Source: Gemmatimonadota bacterium (GTDB lineage: Bacteria > Gemmatimonadota > Gemmatimonadetes > Gemmatimonadales > Gemmatimonadaceae). From it: 64,000 nucleotides of DNA. A program made the position numbers and the translations under genes. Of this stretch, positions 1 through 8,943 are shown one piece after another. The notes under the pieces are model-generated. The model did not search any database and was not told the origin of the DNA. It saw only the letters and a program-made list of their open reading frames with translations. Position 1 is the first letter of the stretch, and each line of letters begins with the position of its first letter. The stretch is from assembly GCA_027307165.1 (NCBI GenBank), contig DAHUXM010000021.1:1-64000 (forward strand), written 5' to 3'.

Positions 1-429
1 TCCTTCATCGCCACCCTGTGTCCGCTCCGGGAGAAGCTGCGCCGCTGCTACGACAGTGAGCTGAACGCATTCGGGCTCTCGCGCGCGCTCGCCGCGCCGC
101 TCGTGCGAATCTGGGAGAACGATGGTCTGCGCCAGAATGCGCTGGCCGAGCAGATGGATATCGAAGGACCTAGCCTCGTCCGTCTGCTGGACCAGCTGAG
201 TGCCAGTGGTCTCGTAGTTCGACGACCCGATCCGGACGATCAGCGTGCCAGGACTCTGCACCTCACCGCTGCGGGCGTGGAACTCGCCGGCCGCATCATG
301 CCGGTGGTGGAACGATTGCGCCGGCAGCTTCTCGCTGGTGCCTCCGACGCCGATCTCGAGACCTGCCAGCGAGTGTTCACCAGCTTTCTCTCCGCGTGTG
401 AGCGCGACGGCGCGGATGTAACAAAGTGA
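1..429 (+). CDS. MarR-family transcriptional regulator (5' truncated by window)
   Basis: The reading frame is open from base 1 to the TGA at 427-429, so the start lies upstream of the window; a GTG at 103 is inside the domain and is not the real start. The visible part (about 142 residues) contains the winged-helix core, with recognition-helix and wing text such as EGPSLVRLLDQLSASGLV followed by RRPDPDDQRARTLHLTAAG, which is the typical MarR DxR wing signature. MarR proteins are dimeric repressors released by small phenolic or drug-like ligands. It lies directly upstream of an RND efflux operon on the same strand, so local repression of that pump is the likely role (inference). Confidence 0.85.
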   Translation, partial: SFIATLCPLREKLRRCYDSELNAFGLSRALAAPLVRIWENDGLRQNALAEQMDIEGPSLVRLLDQLSASGLVVRRPDPDDQRARTLHLTAAGVELAGRIMPVVERLRRQLLAGASDADLETCQRVFTSFLSACERDGADVTK

Positions 430-585
430 CGCGCTGTGTGAACAGCAGGTCGTCACGCGGGTTCGTGCGCGCGTCTGGTACGCAACTCGCAGCGACCGGC
501 CCGCGCGTTCGGCGCAGCTGTTTGGTTGGTCACGCGCATGACATTTGTTTTTTCACTGATGGCTTCAAGATCCAAAAAATCACGT

Positions 586-1869
586 ATGTCACATATTCGT
601 AGCACGCGCTTTCTGTCGTCGTCGCGCTTCATGGCCGCCGGCGCCTGCGTTGCCTCTCTTCTCGTCGCCTGCTCCAAGTCCGGACCGCCGCCGACTCCGC
701 CTCCGTCGGAAGTGTCCGTGCTCACTGTGACGCCACGCACGGTCGAGGACAATCTCGAATTCACCGGTCAGGTGCGCGCGTACCGCAGCGTGCAGGTTCG
801 CGCTCAGGCGAGCGGCGTGATCATGGCGCGTCCATTCACCGAAGGCGCACAGGTGCACGTCGGCGAGGTGCTGTATCGCATCGATCCGACGACAGCCGAT
901 GCGGAGTGGCGCAGCGCCAAGGCGCGTCTCGCCTCGGCGGAGGCGACACTCGCGAATACCCAGACGATGGCATCACGCCTCCGCGCTCTTCTCCCCGGAA
1001 ATGCCGTCGCAAAGCAGGACGTCGACAACGCCGAAGCACAGGTGAAATCCGCCAGCGCTGCGGTCGATGACGCACGCGGCGGTGTCGATGCAGCTCGGAA
1101 GAACCTGAGTGAGACGACGGTTCGCGCGGAGATCAACGGCCGTATCGAGCGCACTCTGCTCGATGTCGGCGCGCGCGTGACAGGACCGGCGGATCTCCTC
1201 ACCACGATCGACGTGCTGGATCCGATCTACGTGACGTTCAGGCCCTCGACGGATCAGCAGGCGCAGTGGCGCAGCGATCCGGCGTATGCGCGCGCAATCG
1301 CCCCGGGTGGATCGGCTCGTGTGCAGGTCACACTTCCGGACGGAAGCGCCTTCCCGACGGAAGGACGCGTCGGTTACATCGACCCGGTGGTCGACCCGCA
1401 AACGGGAACGCAGGAATACCGCGCCGAGTTCGCGAATCCGCGCCGCATCATGCTTCCGGGTCAGTTCGTGCACGTTGCACTGCGCGGGTTGACCCGCACG
1501 AATGCGATAGTGATTCCGCAGCGCGCGGTGCTGCAGCAGATGGGACGCCAGATAGTGTACGTGGTTGGAGCGGACAACAAGGTCGCGACGCGTGAAGTGA
1601 AGGCGACGACATGGACAGGCAACGACTGGCTGATCGAAACCGGACTCGCTGCAGGTGATCGCGTAGTCGTTGACGGCGTACAGAAGATCGGCCCGGGCGC
1701 GCCCGTACATCCGACGCCGTACGTCGACTCCACGAAGACCGCGAAGGCCGACTCGACCGCGGCACCCGGTGCGGCGGCAAGGGCTGCCGCAAGCGCGACG
1801 CCGGCTGCAACGCCGGCTGCAACGAAGACGACGACAGCGAGCGCACGGGTCAAGGACTCAGCGCGATGA
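586..1869 (+). CDS. RND efflux periplasmic adaptor (membrane fusion protein, AcrA/MexA type)
   Basis: This is the periplasmic adaptor that links an inner-membrane RND pump to an outer-membrane channel. The N-terminus has a lipoprotein signal with lipobox LLVAC, so it is probably lipid-anchored to the inner membrane. It continues with the barrel-sandwich (biotinyl-lipoyl-like) segment, an alpha-helical hairpin rich in Ala/Lys/Glu, and the beta-barrel region with LPGQFVHVAL. The C-terminal 50 residues are a low-complexity Ala/Thr/Pro tail that includes a 12-base tandem duplication near 1802-1825. The start is uncertain: an upstream TTG (526) and ATGs (538, 559) are in frame; I prefer ATG 586 because it gives a compact signal peptide. 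It overlaps the next gene by ATGA. Confidence 0.9.
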   Translation: MSHIRSTRFLSSSRFMAAGACVASLLVACSKSGPPPTPPPSEVSVLTVTPRTVEDNLEFTGQVRAYRSVQVRAQASGVIMARPFTEGAQVHVGEVLYRIDPTTADAEWRSAKARLASAEATLANTQTMASRLRALLPGNAVAKQDVDNAEAQVKSASAAVDDARGGVDAARKNLSETTVRAEINGRIERTLLDVGARVTGPADLLTTIDVLDPIYVTFRPSTDQQAQWRSDPAYARAIAPGGSARVQVTLPDGSAFPTEGRVGYIDPVVDPQTGTQEYRAEFANPRRIMLPGQFVHVALRGLTRTNAIVIPQRAVLQQMGRQIVYVVGADNKVATREVKATTWTGNDWLIETGLAAGDRVVVDGVQKIGPGAPVHPTPYVDSTKTAKADSTAAPGAAARAAASATPAATPAATKTTTASARVKDSAR

Positions 1870-4800
1870 GCGCCGTCAAGCCTGATCCTGCGGGAAATCC
1901 GCAGGACGAGAAGACTCCGCAGTATTTCTTCGTACAACGGCCGGTCCTGGCCGGTGTGATCTCCATCGTCATCGCACTGCTCGGCGTTCTCGCAATGCTG
2001 TCGCTGCCGGTGAACCGTTATCCACAGATCACACCGCCCAGCGTTCGCGTTACGGCGGTCTATCCCGGCGCGAGCGCGGAGGACGTCGCCAACTCCGTCG
2101 CAGCTCCGATCGAGCAACAGTTGTCGGGTCTCGACGGCCTGCTGTATTACAAGTCGTCCAATGCGAGCGACGGTTCGATGAACCTCGCACTCACGTTCGA
2201 CATTTCGCGTGACCAGGATCTGGCCGCGGTCGACGTGCAGAATGCGATCAATCTCGCACTGCCGCAACTGCCGGCGTCCGTACGACAGCTCGGCGTTACC
2301 ATCACCAAGGCTAATCCGGACATCCTGCTCGTCGCGGCGCTCAGCTCCAAGGACCCGCGTTACGACGCCTCGTATCTGAGCAACTACTCAAAGCTTTATC
2401 TCGAGGATGAGATCAAGCGCGTGCCCGGTGTCGGCTCGGCGATGACATTCGGCGGTCTCGACTTCGCGATGCTGCTTAGCCTGAATCCGGAAAAGATGGC
2501 GCAGCTCGGCATCACGGTGGACGATGTATCGGCGGCGGTGCAGGCGCAGAATTCCACCAAGCCGGCAGGCCGTCTGGGTCGGGAGCCGGCGCCGTCGGGC
2601 ACGGAACTGACTTTGCCTGTGACGACCGCTGGGCGGCTTACGACGCCCGCGGAATTCGCGAACATAATAGTACGGGCGCGACCGGACGGATCGATCGTGC
2701 ACCTCGGCGATATCGCCAACGTGCATCTCGGCTCGCAGGGTTACGACGCAGCAGGACGGCTCAACGGCGCGCAGACGGCGCTCATGGTGGTATATGCGCG
2801 TCCCGGCGCGAACAACCTGGACGTGAAGAACGCCGTCGCGGCGCGATTGAAGGAGCTGTCGAAGAACATGCCGGCAGGCGTCGAAGCAAAGATCCCGGTC
2901 GATACGACGCCGTTCATCACCGAGTCGATCAAGGAAGTGGTCATCACGCTCGCGGAGGCAATGGTACTCGTCACGCTCGTCGTGTTCATCTTCCTGCAGA
3001 GCTGGCGTGCAACGCTCATTCCGGTGCTTGCGGTGCCGGTGAGTATCATCGGAACGTTTCTCGGCTTGCAGTTTCTTGGATTCACGATCAACACGCTCAC
3101 GTTGTTCGCGATGGTGCTGGCGATAGGAATCGTGGTCGACGATGCGATCGTCGTCATCGAGAACGTCGAGCGAATCATGGCCGCGGAGCACGTCTCGGCG
3201 CGCGTTGCGGCGAACAAGGCGATGCATCAGGTGAGCGGAGCGCTGGTGGCGATCGTCCTGGTGCTGTGTTCCGTGTTCATCCCGGTTGCGCTGGTGGGCG
3301 GCATCACTGGCACGATGTACAAGCAGTTCGCGATCACCATCGTGATCTCCGTCGTGCTCTCGGGCTTCGTCGCGCTCACGCTTACGCCGGCACTGTGTGG
3401 CGTGCTACTCAGGAAGCCGCCCGAAGAAACCGACAACCGGCTCTACAACTGGTTCAATCACGGCTTCGGCAAGATGACGACGAGGTACGTCGGCGCGGCC
3501 GGCCGCATCATCGATCGGCCCGGTCTCTGGCTCGGCGTCTTCGTCGCGCTTGTGCTTGGACTGGTTGTGTTGTGGAAGGTTGTGCCTGGCAGCTTTTTGC
3601 CGAGTGAGGACAAGGGATATTTCGCAATAGCTGTGCAACTTCCCGATGCTGCGTCGCTGCAACGCACCACTGCGACGGTCAAGCAGATCGAGGACATGCT
3701 GCACAAGGAGCCAGCCGTTCGGAACGTGGTGGTGCTCGTTGGACTCGACCTTCTATCACAATCGACTCAGACGAACGCCGCGACGATGTTCGTGAGTCTC
3801 AAACCATGGGCCGAGCGCGGTGCGTCGGACGGCGTGGACGCCGTCCTGCAACGCGTGAATGGCCGCTTGTTCGGCATGAAGAACGCGATCGCGTTCGGAT
3901 TCAATCTGCCGGAGATTCCGGGACTCGGCACGACCGCTGGCCTTGAGTTGAACCTGCAGGAGCGCACCGGGACCGATTACAACGCGTTCGCGAACAGCGT
4001 GCGGAGTTTCATGGCCGATCTCCAGAAGGTGCCATCGCTGCAGAATCCCAACGTCAACATACGGACCGATGTACCGCAGGTGTACGTCCACGTCGACGAG
4101 GCTGCGGCCGAGTCGCGCGGAGTGACCAGCGCGAGCATCTTCTCGACGCTCCAGACGATGTTGTCGAACCTGTACATCAACGATTTCAACCTCTACGGCC
4201 GGACGTATCGCGTTCAGGCCGAAGCACAGACGCAGTTCAGGCAGAGGCCCGAAGACATAGGGCGATTCTACGTGCGCAGCGCGAGTGGCGAGATGGTCCC
4301 GCTGTCGGCACTCACGACCACGGAAATGCGCGGCGCTCCAGCGCTGCTCACGCGATTCAACGGATTCCCGTCTGCGACCATAACGGCTGCCGTGGCGCCC
4401 GGTCACAGCTCCGGTGAAGGACTCGACGCTGTGGAGAAGCTGATCGCGGACAAGTACGCGGCACAGGGAGTTGGCTACGCGTACAGCGGCGAATCATATC
4501 AGGAACGTGCGTCATCGGGGCAGGCTGGACTGGTGCTCGCGCTGGCGCTGGTGCTGGTGTTTCTAGTTCTTGCCGCGCAGTACGAGAGCTGGTCGATTCC
4601 GTTTGCGGTCATTCTCGCGTTGCCGTTCGGCGTGCTCGGCGCGTACCTCGGGATATTCGCGCGCGGACTTTCCAGCGACATCTATTTCCAGGTAGCCCTG
4701 CTCGCAGTGCTCGGACTCGCGGCGAAGAACGCCATCCTCATCGTGGAGTTTGCGACAGAGCTCAGGCGATCCGGAATGTCCATCCGCGAGGCGGCGCTGG

Positions 4801-5087
4801 AGGCGGCGCGCGAGCGATTCCGTCCAATTCTCATGACTTCGTTTGCATTCATCCTCGGCGTTGCGCCGCTCGTCGTCGCGGGCGGTGCCGGCGCGGCAAG
4901 CCGGCATTCACTGGGTACTGGCGTGTTCGCCGGAATGCTCGTCGCAACGACTGTCGGTGTCTTCTTCATTCCGCTGTTCTTCGCTGTGATCGAGAAGCGG
5001 ATCAATCGACGCGAGCTTGCGACCGGGCATGACGTGCCTCCCGGCGGCGGCACAGCGGCGTCCGGCCATCCGGTACACAAGCAGTGA
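1866..5087 (+). CDS. RND multidrug efflux permease (HAE1 family, AcrB/MexB type)
   Basis: This 1073-residue protein has the usual length for proton-driven HAE1 pumps. It exports hydrophobic drugs, dyes and similar compounds from the inner-membrane leaflet and periplasm. Visible hallmarks are the first transmembrane helix after FFVQRPVLAGVIS, the TM4 proton-relay pair in GIVVDDAIVVIENVER, the TM10 lysine in LAAKNAILIVEFA, and two large porter/docking domains. The ATG overlaps the adaptor stop (ATGA), and its own stop overlaps the next start (GTGA), so the three pump genes are translationally coupled. The exact substrate cannot be read from the sequence. Confidence 0.95.
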   Translation: MSAVKPDPAGNPQDEKTPQYFFVQRPVLAGVISIVIALLGVLAMLSLPVNRYPQITPPSVRVTAVYPGASAEDVANSVAAPIEQQLSGLDGLLYYKSSNASDGSMNLALTFDISRDQDLAAVDVQNAINLALPQLPASVRQLGVTITKANPDILLVAALSSKDPRYDASYLSNYSKLYLEDEIKRVPGVGSAMTFGGLDFAMLLSLNPEKMAQLGITVDDVSAAVQAQNSTKPAGRLGREPAPSGTELTLPVTTAGRLTTPAEFANIIVRARPDGSIVHLGDIANVHLGSQGYDAAGRLNGAQTALMVVYARPGANNLDVKNAVAARLKELSKNMPAGVEAKIPVDTTPFITESIKEVVITLAEAMVLVTLVVFIFLQSWRATLIPVLAVPVSIIGTFLGLQFLGFTINTLTLFAMVLAIGIVVDDAIVVIENVERIMAAEHVSARVAANKAMHQVSGALVAIVLVLCSVFIPVALVGGITGTMYKQFAITIVISVVLSGFVALTLTPALCGVLLRKPPEETDNRLYNWFNHGFGKMTTRYVGAAGRIIDRPGLWLGVFVALVLGLVVLWKVVPGSFLPSEDKGYFAIAVQLPDAASLQRTTATVKQIEDMLHKEPAVRNVVVLVGLDLLSQSTQTNAATMFVSLKPWAERGASDGVDAVLQRVNGRLFGMKNAIAFGFNLPEIPGLGTTAGLELNLQERTGTDYNAFANSVRSFMADLQKVPSLQNPNVNIRTDVPQVYVHVDEAAAESRGVTSASIFSTLQTMLSNLYINDFNLYGRTYRVQAEAQTQFRQRPEDIGRFYVRSASGEMVPLSALTTTEMRGAPALLTRFNGFPSATITAAVAPGHSSGEGLDAVEKLIADKYAAQGVGYAYSGESYQERASSGQAGLVLALALVLVFLVLAAQYESWSIPFAVILALPFGVLGAYLGIFARGLSSDIYFQVALLAVLGLAAKNAILIVEFATELRRSGMSIREAALEAARERFRPILMTSFAFILGVAPLVVAGGAGAASRHSLGTGVFAGMLVATTVGVFFIPLFFAVIEKRINRRELATGHDVPPGGGTAASGHPVHKQ

Positions 5088-6631
5088 TATCCATCAATCA
5101 GGTGCCGCGCATAGTCAGCGCGTTCGCGGGAGCGACGGCGGTGTGGCTGCTCGCCGCGTGCGCCGTCGGCCCGTCAACTGCGGTTACGGCCGCGACACCA
5201 TCAGTCGCACAGACGAGCGATCAGGCGGTGACGCCAGCCGCTCGCACGTTCTTCGATTCTCTTGCGTCGGCGAGAGCGGCAGATTCCATTTCTCCCGCTC
5301 CGCAATCCGTGGTGAGTCAGGGTCAGCCGCAGCAGCCGCCGATCGGCGCCCCCACGACGCTGCGGCTCGATCCTGCGCACAACCTCACGTGGCTCGAGAT
5401 CGTGCGCGACAGCACACTCGCGTCGCTCATCCGGACGGCCGTCAACAACAACCGCGACCTGCGCGTCGCTCAGGCTCGCATTCGCGAGTACCGCGCACTT
5501 CACGGGGCTGCGGTTGGACCATTCTTTCCGCAGATAACGGCGAACGGGGCGGCGAGTCGAAACAAAATCGCGCTGGCTGGCGGCTCGCCGATCAAGTACG
5601 ACGCGATCAGCGCGACCGCGAACGTTGCGTGGGAGCTGGACTTCTGGGGGCGGATCCGTCGCGGTGCCCAGGCGGCGAACTTCGACCTGCTCAGCCACGA
5701 GGAGGACGCGCGCGCGACCGAGCTCACGCTCGTCAGTGATGTCGCGACGGAGTACCTGCAACTGCGCGAGCTGGACGAGAGCATGCGCATCGCCGAGGCG
5801 ACGAGGGCGGCGGGGCAGGCGGTGCTGGAGCTTGCGCGTCGCAGATTCGCGCAGGGCCAGATATCCGAGCTGGATGTGCGCCAGTTCGAAGCGCAGGTCG
5901 CCGATCCGGCAGCGCGCCTCGCACAATTCGCATTGCAGAGGCGCCAGCAGGAGAATGCTCTGTCCCTGCTGCTCGGCCAGCCGCCGGGCTCGATTCCGCG
6001 CGGCGGTCCGCTGCAGGACGTGATTCAGGCCGTTGCAGTTCCCGATTCGCTTCCGGGCGCATTGATCGCGCGGCGCCCGGACGTGATGCGGGCGCAGCGA
6101 GACATGCAGGCGTCGCTCGCACGAATCGGCGTCGCGGAAGCGAACAGACTTCCCACGATCATGGTCGGCGGAGATTACGGCTCGCAACGGCCGGAGGTGA
6201 ACAAGCTCTTCACGCGGCCAGGTGAGATTTACACGCTGCAAGCCGGTCTGTCGTTCCCCCTGTTCACCGGTGGTCGCCTGCTCAACGAGGAGCGTGCGGC
6301 GCGTGCACGCGCGGACGAGAGCAAGGCGCAGTATCAGCAGACCGTGCTCACCGCGCTGCGTGAAGCCAGCGATGCGCTTGCCGGCGTCCGGTTGGGCCGC
6401 GATCAGCTTGTGGCGCAGCAGACGCAGGCGCGTGCGTTGACGATCGCAGCGTCGATCGCCGAGCGGAGATATGCGAGCGGCGTGTCGAGCTATCTCGAAG
6501 TGCTGAACGCCGAGCAGAGCCTGTTCAACGCGCAGCTGAATCTGGTCGCGGTGGAGCAGCAGTATCTCACTGCAACGGTGCAGTTGTACAAGGCGTTGGG
6601 CGGAAGCTGGGACGGGGTGGGAATCCGGTGA
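5084..6631 (+). CDS. Outer-membrane efflux channel lipoprotein (OprM/NodT family)
   Basis: This is the TolC-like trimeric exit duct of the tripartite pump. The 515-residue product begins with a signal peptide ending in lipobox LLAAC, as in OprM-type lipoproteins. It then has the two OEP repeats, recognisable from NRDLRVAQARIREYRA, VAWELDFWGRIRRG and the second repeat around FPLFTGGRL and RRYASGVSSYLEVLNAEQS. An unusual 70-residue Ser/Ala/Gln-rich linker precedes the first repeat. The GTG start overlaps the permease stop by four bases. It completes the marR-adaptor-permease-channel cluster. Confidence 0.93.
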   Translation: MISINQVPRIVSAFAGATAVWLLAACAVGPSTAVTAATPSVAQTSDQAVTPAARTFFDSLASARAADSISPAPQSVVSQGQPQQPPIGAPTTLRLDPAHNLTWLEIVRDSTLASLIRTAVNNNRDLRVAQARIREYRALHGAAVGPFFPQITANGAASRNKIALAGGSPIKYDAISATANVAWELDFWGRIRRGAQAANFDLLSHEEDARATELTLVSDVATEYLQLRELDESMRIAEATRAAGQAVLELARRRFAQGQISELDVRQFEAQVADPAARLAQFALQRRQQENALSLLLGQPPGSIPRGGPLQDVIQAVAVPDSLPGALIARRPDVMRAQRDMQASLARIGVAEANRLPTIMVGGDYGSQRPEVNKLFTRPGEIYTLQAGLSFPLFTGGRLLNEERAARARADESKAQYQQTVLTALREASDALAGVRLGRDQLVAQQTQARALTIAASIAERRYASGVSSYLEVLNAEQSLFNAQLNLVAVEQQYLTATVQLYKALGGSWDGVGIR

Positions 6632-6658
6632 CGCGCGGATGCATCCGCGCCTCGCGCC

Positions 6659-8347
6659 CTACAGGGCGGCCACACCCTTCACCGGTACGTTCGTCGTAAG
6701 CTCCGGCTGCGGATCTTCGCGCAGCTCGGCGAGGTACTCGTGCACGAACTTGACCGCCATCGAGCCCTCGCCGACCGCTGCTGCCACGCGCTTTGCAGAG
6801 CCGAGGCGCACGTCGCCAGCCGCAAATACACCGGCCTGACTCGTCTCCAGCAGGAATGGCTGCCGCTTGCGCGTCCAGCCCGGCGTGTTGGCGAGCTGGC
6901 GGCCGGTGCAGACGAATCCCTTGGGATCGGTGTCGACCTGCGCGGGTAGCCAGTCGGTACGCGGAATCGCCCCGATGAGCGTGAAGACAGCAGGCGTGTC
7001 GATCGTGCGCCGCTCGCCTGTCGTCGTGTTTTCGACAACAACGCTCTCGAGACGCGTGTCGCCATGCAGCTCGCGAACCTGAGTGGTGTAGAGCACGTCG
7101 ATGTTTGGTGCGGCTTCGATGCGATCGATGAGATAGCTCGACATGGTCTGTCGCATGCTGTCGCGGCGTACGAGCATCGTCACGTTCTGCGTGTGCTGTG
7201 CGAGGTACACCGCTGCCTGGCCGGCTGAGTTGCCAGCGCCGACGATCACGACGTCGGCGCCGCCGCACGCATCCAGTTCCGTCTTCGTCGCCACGTAGTA
7301 GATGCCGATTCCCTCGAAGCGCTCGCGATCGGGAACGTCGAGCTTGCGATAGTCCGCGCCCGTTGCGATCAGAACGCAGCGCGCCGACGCGGTTTCACCG
7401 TCGTCCATGCGCACAGTGAGGTGCGATCCTTCATCTTCGAGCGCGGTTACGGGCGCCGGCGTGGACAGGCGCGCACCGAATTTCTGCGCCTGCAGTGTCG
7501 CGGCCCTTGTGAGATCGGCGCCCGTAATTCCCATGGGAAAGCCGAGGTAATTCTCGATCGCGTTGGACGCGCCCGCCTGGCCGCCCGGGGAGTCGGCGTC
7601 GAGTAACAGCGTGGTGAGCCCTTCGGACGAACCGTACACCGCAGCTGCGAGTCCGGCGGGGCCAGCGCCCACTATCACCAGATCGTAGACTTCGGTTCCG
7701 ATCGCGCGCTTGAGCCCGACAGCCTGTGCCAGGTCGCGCGTCGATGGATTGCGCAGCACCGGTTGGCCGGTGCACACCACCACGGGGAGCGCCTCATCGT
7801 CGACGCCGAAGTGGCGCAACAACTCGGCCGCGCCGGGATCGGTATCGACGTCGAGCCATCTCATCGGTACCTGATTGCGCGAGAGAAACTCGCGAATGCG
7901 GTACGTATCGCGCGAATTTCTCGACCCGATCACGCGGACTCCCTCGAATCCGGACTCGAGCAGCTGTTCTCTGCGCGCAATGAACGCCTGCAGAATGACA
8001 TCGCCCATTCCGGGATCTTCAGCAATCAGGCGGCGGATATCGGCCGGTGCGACTTCGAGTACGTCGGTCTCACCCCGCGCCACTGCGCTCACGACGGTGA
8101 CGCGTCGCGTGAGGATGTCGATGTCGCCGGTGAATTCACCCGGCTCATGCACCACGATCGTTCGCGGCTCGTCGCCCGAGTGATCGAGAATCTCGACCGC
8201 GCCCGACAGAACCACGAAGAAAGTCGCCGGGCTCACTCCGGCCTGAAACAGCGTATCGTTGTGATGGAAGTGACGCCGCTTCGCGTACTTCGACAGTGTT
8301 TCTATCTGTCGCTCGGTCAGGCTGGGGAATGCAACGTTTGAAGTCAC
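6659..8347 (-). CDS. cNMP-binding-domain thioredoxin-reductase-like FAD protein lacking the redox CxxC
   Basis: The 562-residue protein has three parts. Residues 1-130 form a cyclic-nucleotide-binding-like fold (SGAVEILDHSGDEPRT, EFTGDIDILT). Residues 135-210 resemble a thioredoxin/glutaredoxin fold. Residues 220-545 match low-molecular-weight thioredoxin reductase, with FAD motif GAGPAGLAAA at 227 and NADPH motif GAGNSAGQ at 370. The usual active-site CATC is replaced by YYVATKTEL at 350, and the thioredoxin-like part shows SRNS where a CxxC would be. It therefore cannot act as a classical dithiol reductase, although relatives with this architecture are common. A perfect palindrome lies just upstream at 8360-8375. 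The substrate is unknown. Confidence 0.85.
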   Translation of the reverse strand: MTSNVAFPSLTERQIETLSKYAKRRHFHHNDTLFQAGVSPATFFVVLSGAVEILDHSGDEPRTIVVHEPGEFTGDIDILTRRVTVVSAVARGETDVLEVAPADIRRLIAEDPGMGDVILQAFIARREQLLESGFEGVRVIGSRNSRDTYRIREFLSRNQVPMRWLDVDTDPGAAELLRHFGVDDEALPVVVCTGQPVLRNPSTRDLAQAVGLKRAIGTEVYDLVIVGAGPAGLAAAVYGSSEGLTTLLLDADSPGGQAGASNAIENYLGFPMGITGADLTRAATLQAQKFGARLSTPAPVTALEDEGSHLTVRMDDGETASARCVLIATGADYRKLDVPDRERFEGIGIYYVATKTELDACGGADVVIVGAGNSAGQAAVYLAQHTQNVTMLVRRDSMRQTMSSYLIDRIEAAPNIDVLYTTQVRELHGDTRLESVVVENTTTGERRTIDTPAVFTLIGAIPRTDWLPAQVDTDPKGFVCTGRQLANTPGWTRKRQPFLLETSQAGVFAAGDVRLGSAKRVAAAVGEGSMAVKFVHEYLAELREDPQPELTTNVPVKGVAAL

Positions 8348-8359
8348 GGTTTTCGGGTC

Positions 8360-8375
8360 TCGAACAATTGTTCGA
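8360..8375. promoter_or_regulatory. Perfect 16-bp palindrome TCGAACAATTGTTCGA
   Basis: The palindrome lies 13 bases upstream of the start of the flavoprotein gene, in the intergenic gap shared with the cupin gene. Its core is GAAC-N4-GTTC, the layout of Gram-positive-type SOS boxes, and a second imperfect copy occurs at 46785-46800. Which repressor binds it, if any, is not visible. Confidence 0.45.
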
Positions 8376-8538
8376 CAGGGTCAGGAGGGGATGGAGGGGA
8401 TTGGCTCACGGGTGCCGGATGGGGGCGCCCAAAACGATCTGCACGGATAGCTTCATGCCGTAACAGTATGATACACGGCCGGTCAACGACGAGCTGCCAC
8501 CGGTGCGTTGCATCGGCCCGCACCCTATCAACGTTCTC

Positions 8539-8895
8539 ATGAACATCGAGCAACAATTCGCGGACCTGCACGACCTCTGGTCACCCCGAGTGATCGGCCG
8601 CGTCAACGATCAGTACGTCAAGATCGCGAAGCTCAAGGGCGAGTTCACATGGCACAAACACGACGATGAGGATGAGATGTTCCTCGTCGTGAAGGGTCGG
8701 CTGAGGATCCAGTTCGAGGACGGTGACGTCGAGCTCGGATCGGGTGATTTCCACATCGTCCCGAAAGGTGTCAGGCACAATCCAGTCGCGGACGAGGAGT
8801 GCTGGATAATGCTGATCGAAACCGTGACGACCAAACACACGGGAGACGTGGTATCTCCACTGACCAGAACGATCGAGCAACAGCTGGGGCAGTAG
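8539..8895 (+). CDS. Small cupin-domain protein
   Basis: This is a 118-residue single-domain cupin. The metal-binding pattern is clear: WHKHDDEDEMFLVVKGRL carries the HxH and Glu ligands of motif 1, and VPKGVRHNP carries the motif-2 His. Related short cupins bind a divalent metal and act as sugar isomerases, dioxygenases or sensors; the substrate here cannot be assigned. ATG 8539 is preferred over an upstream in-frame ATG at 8503 because the family begins close to the MNIEQQFADLHD segment. The gene converges on the dioxygenase gene that ends at 8944. Confidence 0.85.
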   Translation: MNIEQQFADLHDLWSPRVIGRVNDQYVKIAKLKGEFTWHKHDDEDEMFLVVKGRLRIQFEDGDVELGSGDFHIVPKGVRHNPVADEECWIMLIETVTTKHTGDVVSPLTRTIEQQLGQ

Positions 8896-8943
8896 GCTCG
8901 ATCGCGGCAATCAGCATGACTTGCCGCCGTCAGGGTTACCGCT

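Noticed and set aside
2388-3227. Long minus-strand open frame inside the RND permease gene
   Set aside because: It is an Arg/His/Asp-rich shadow of the opposite strand with no family signature, caused by high GC; the plus-strand permease is unambiguous.
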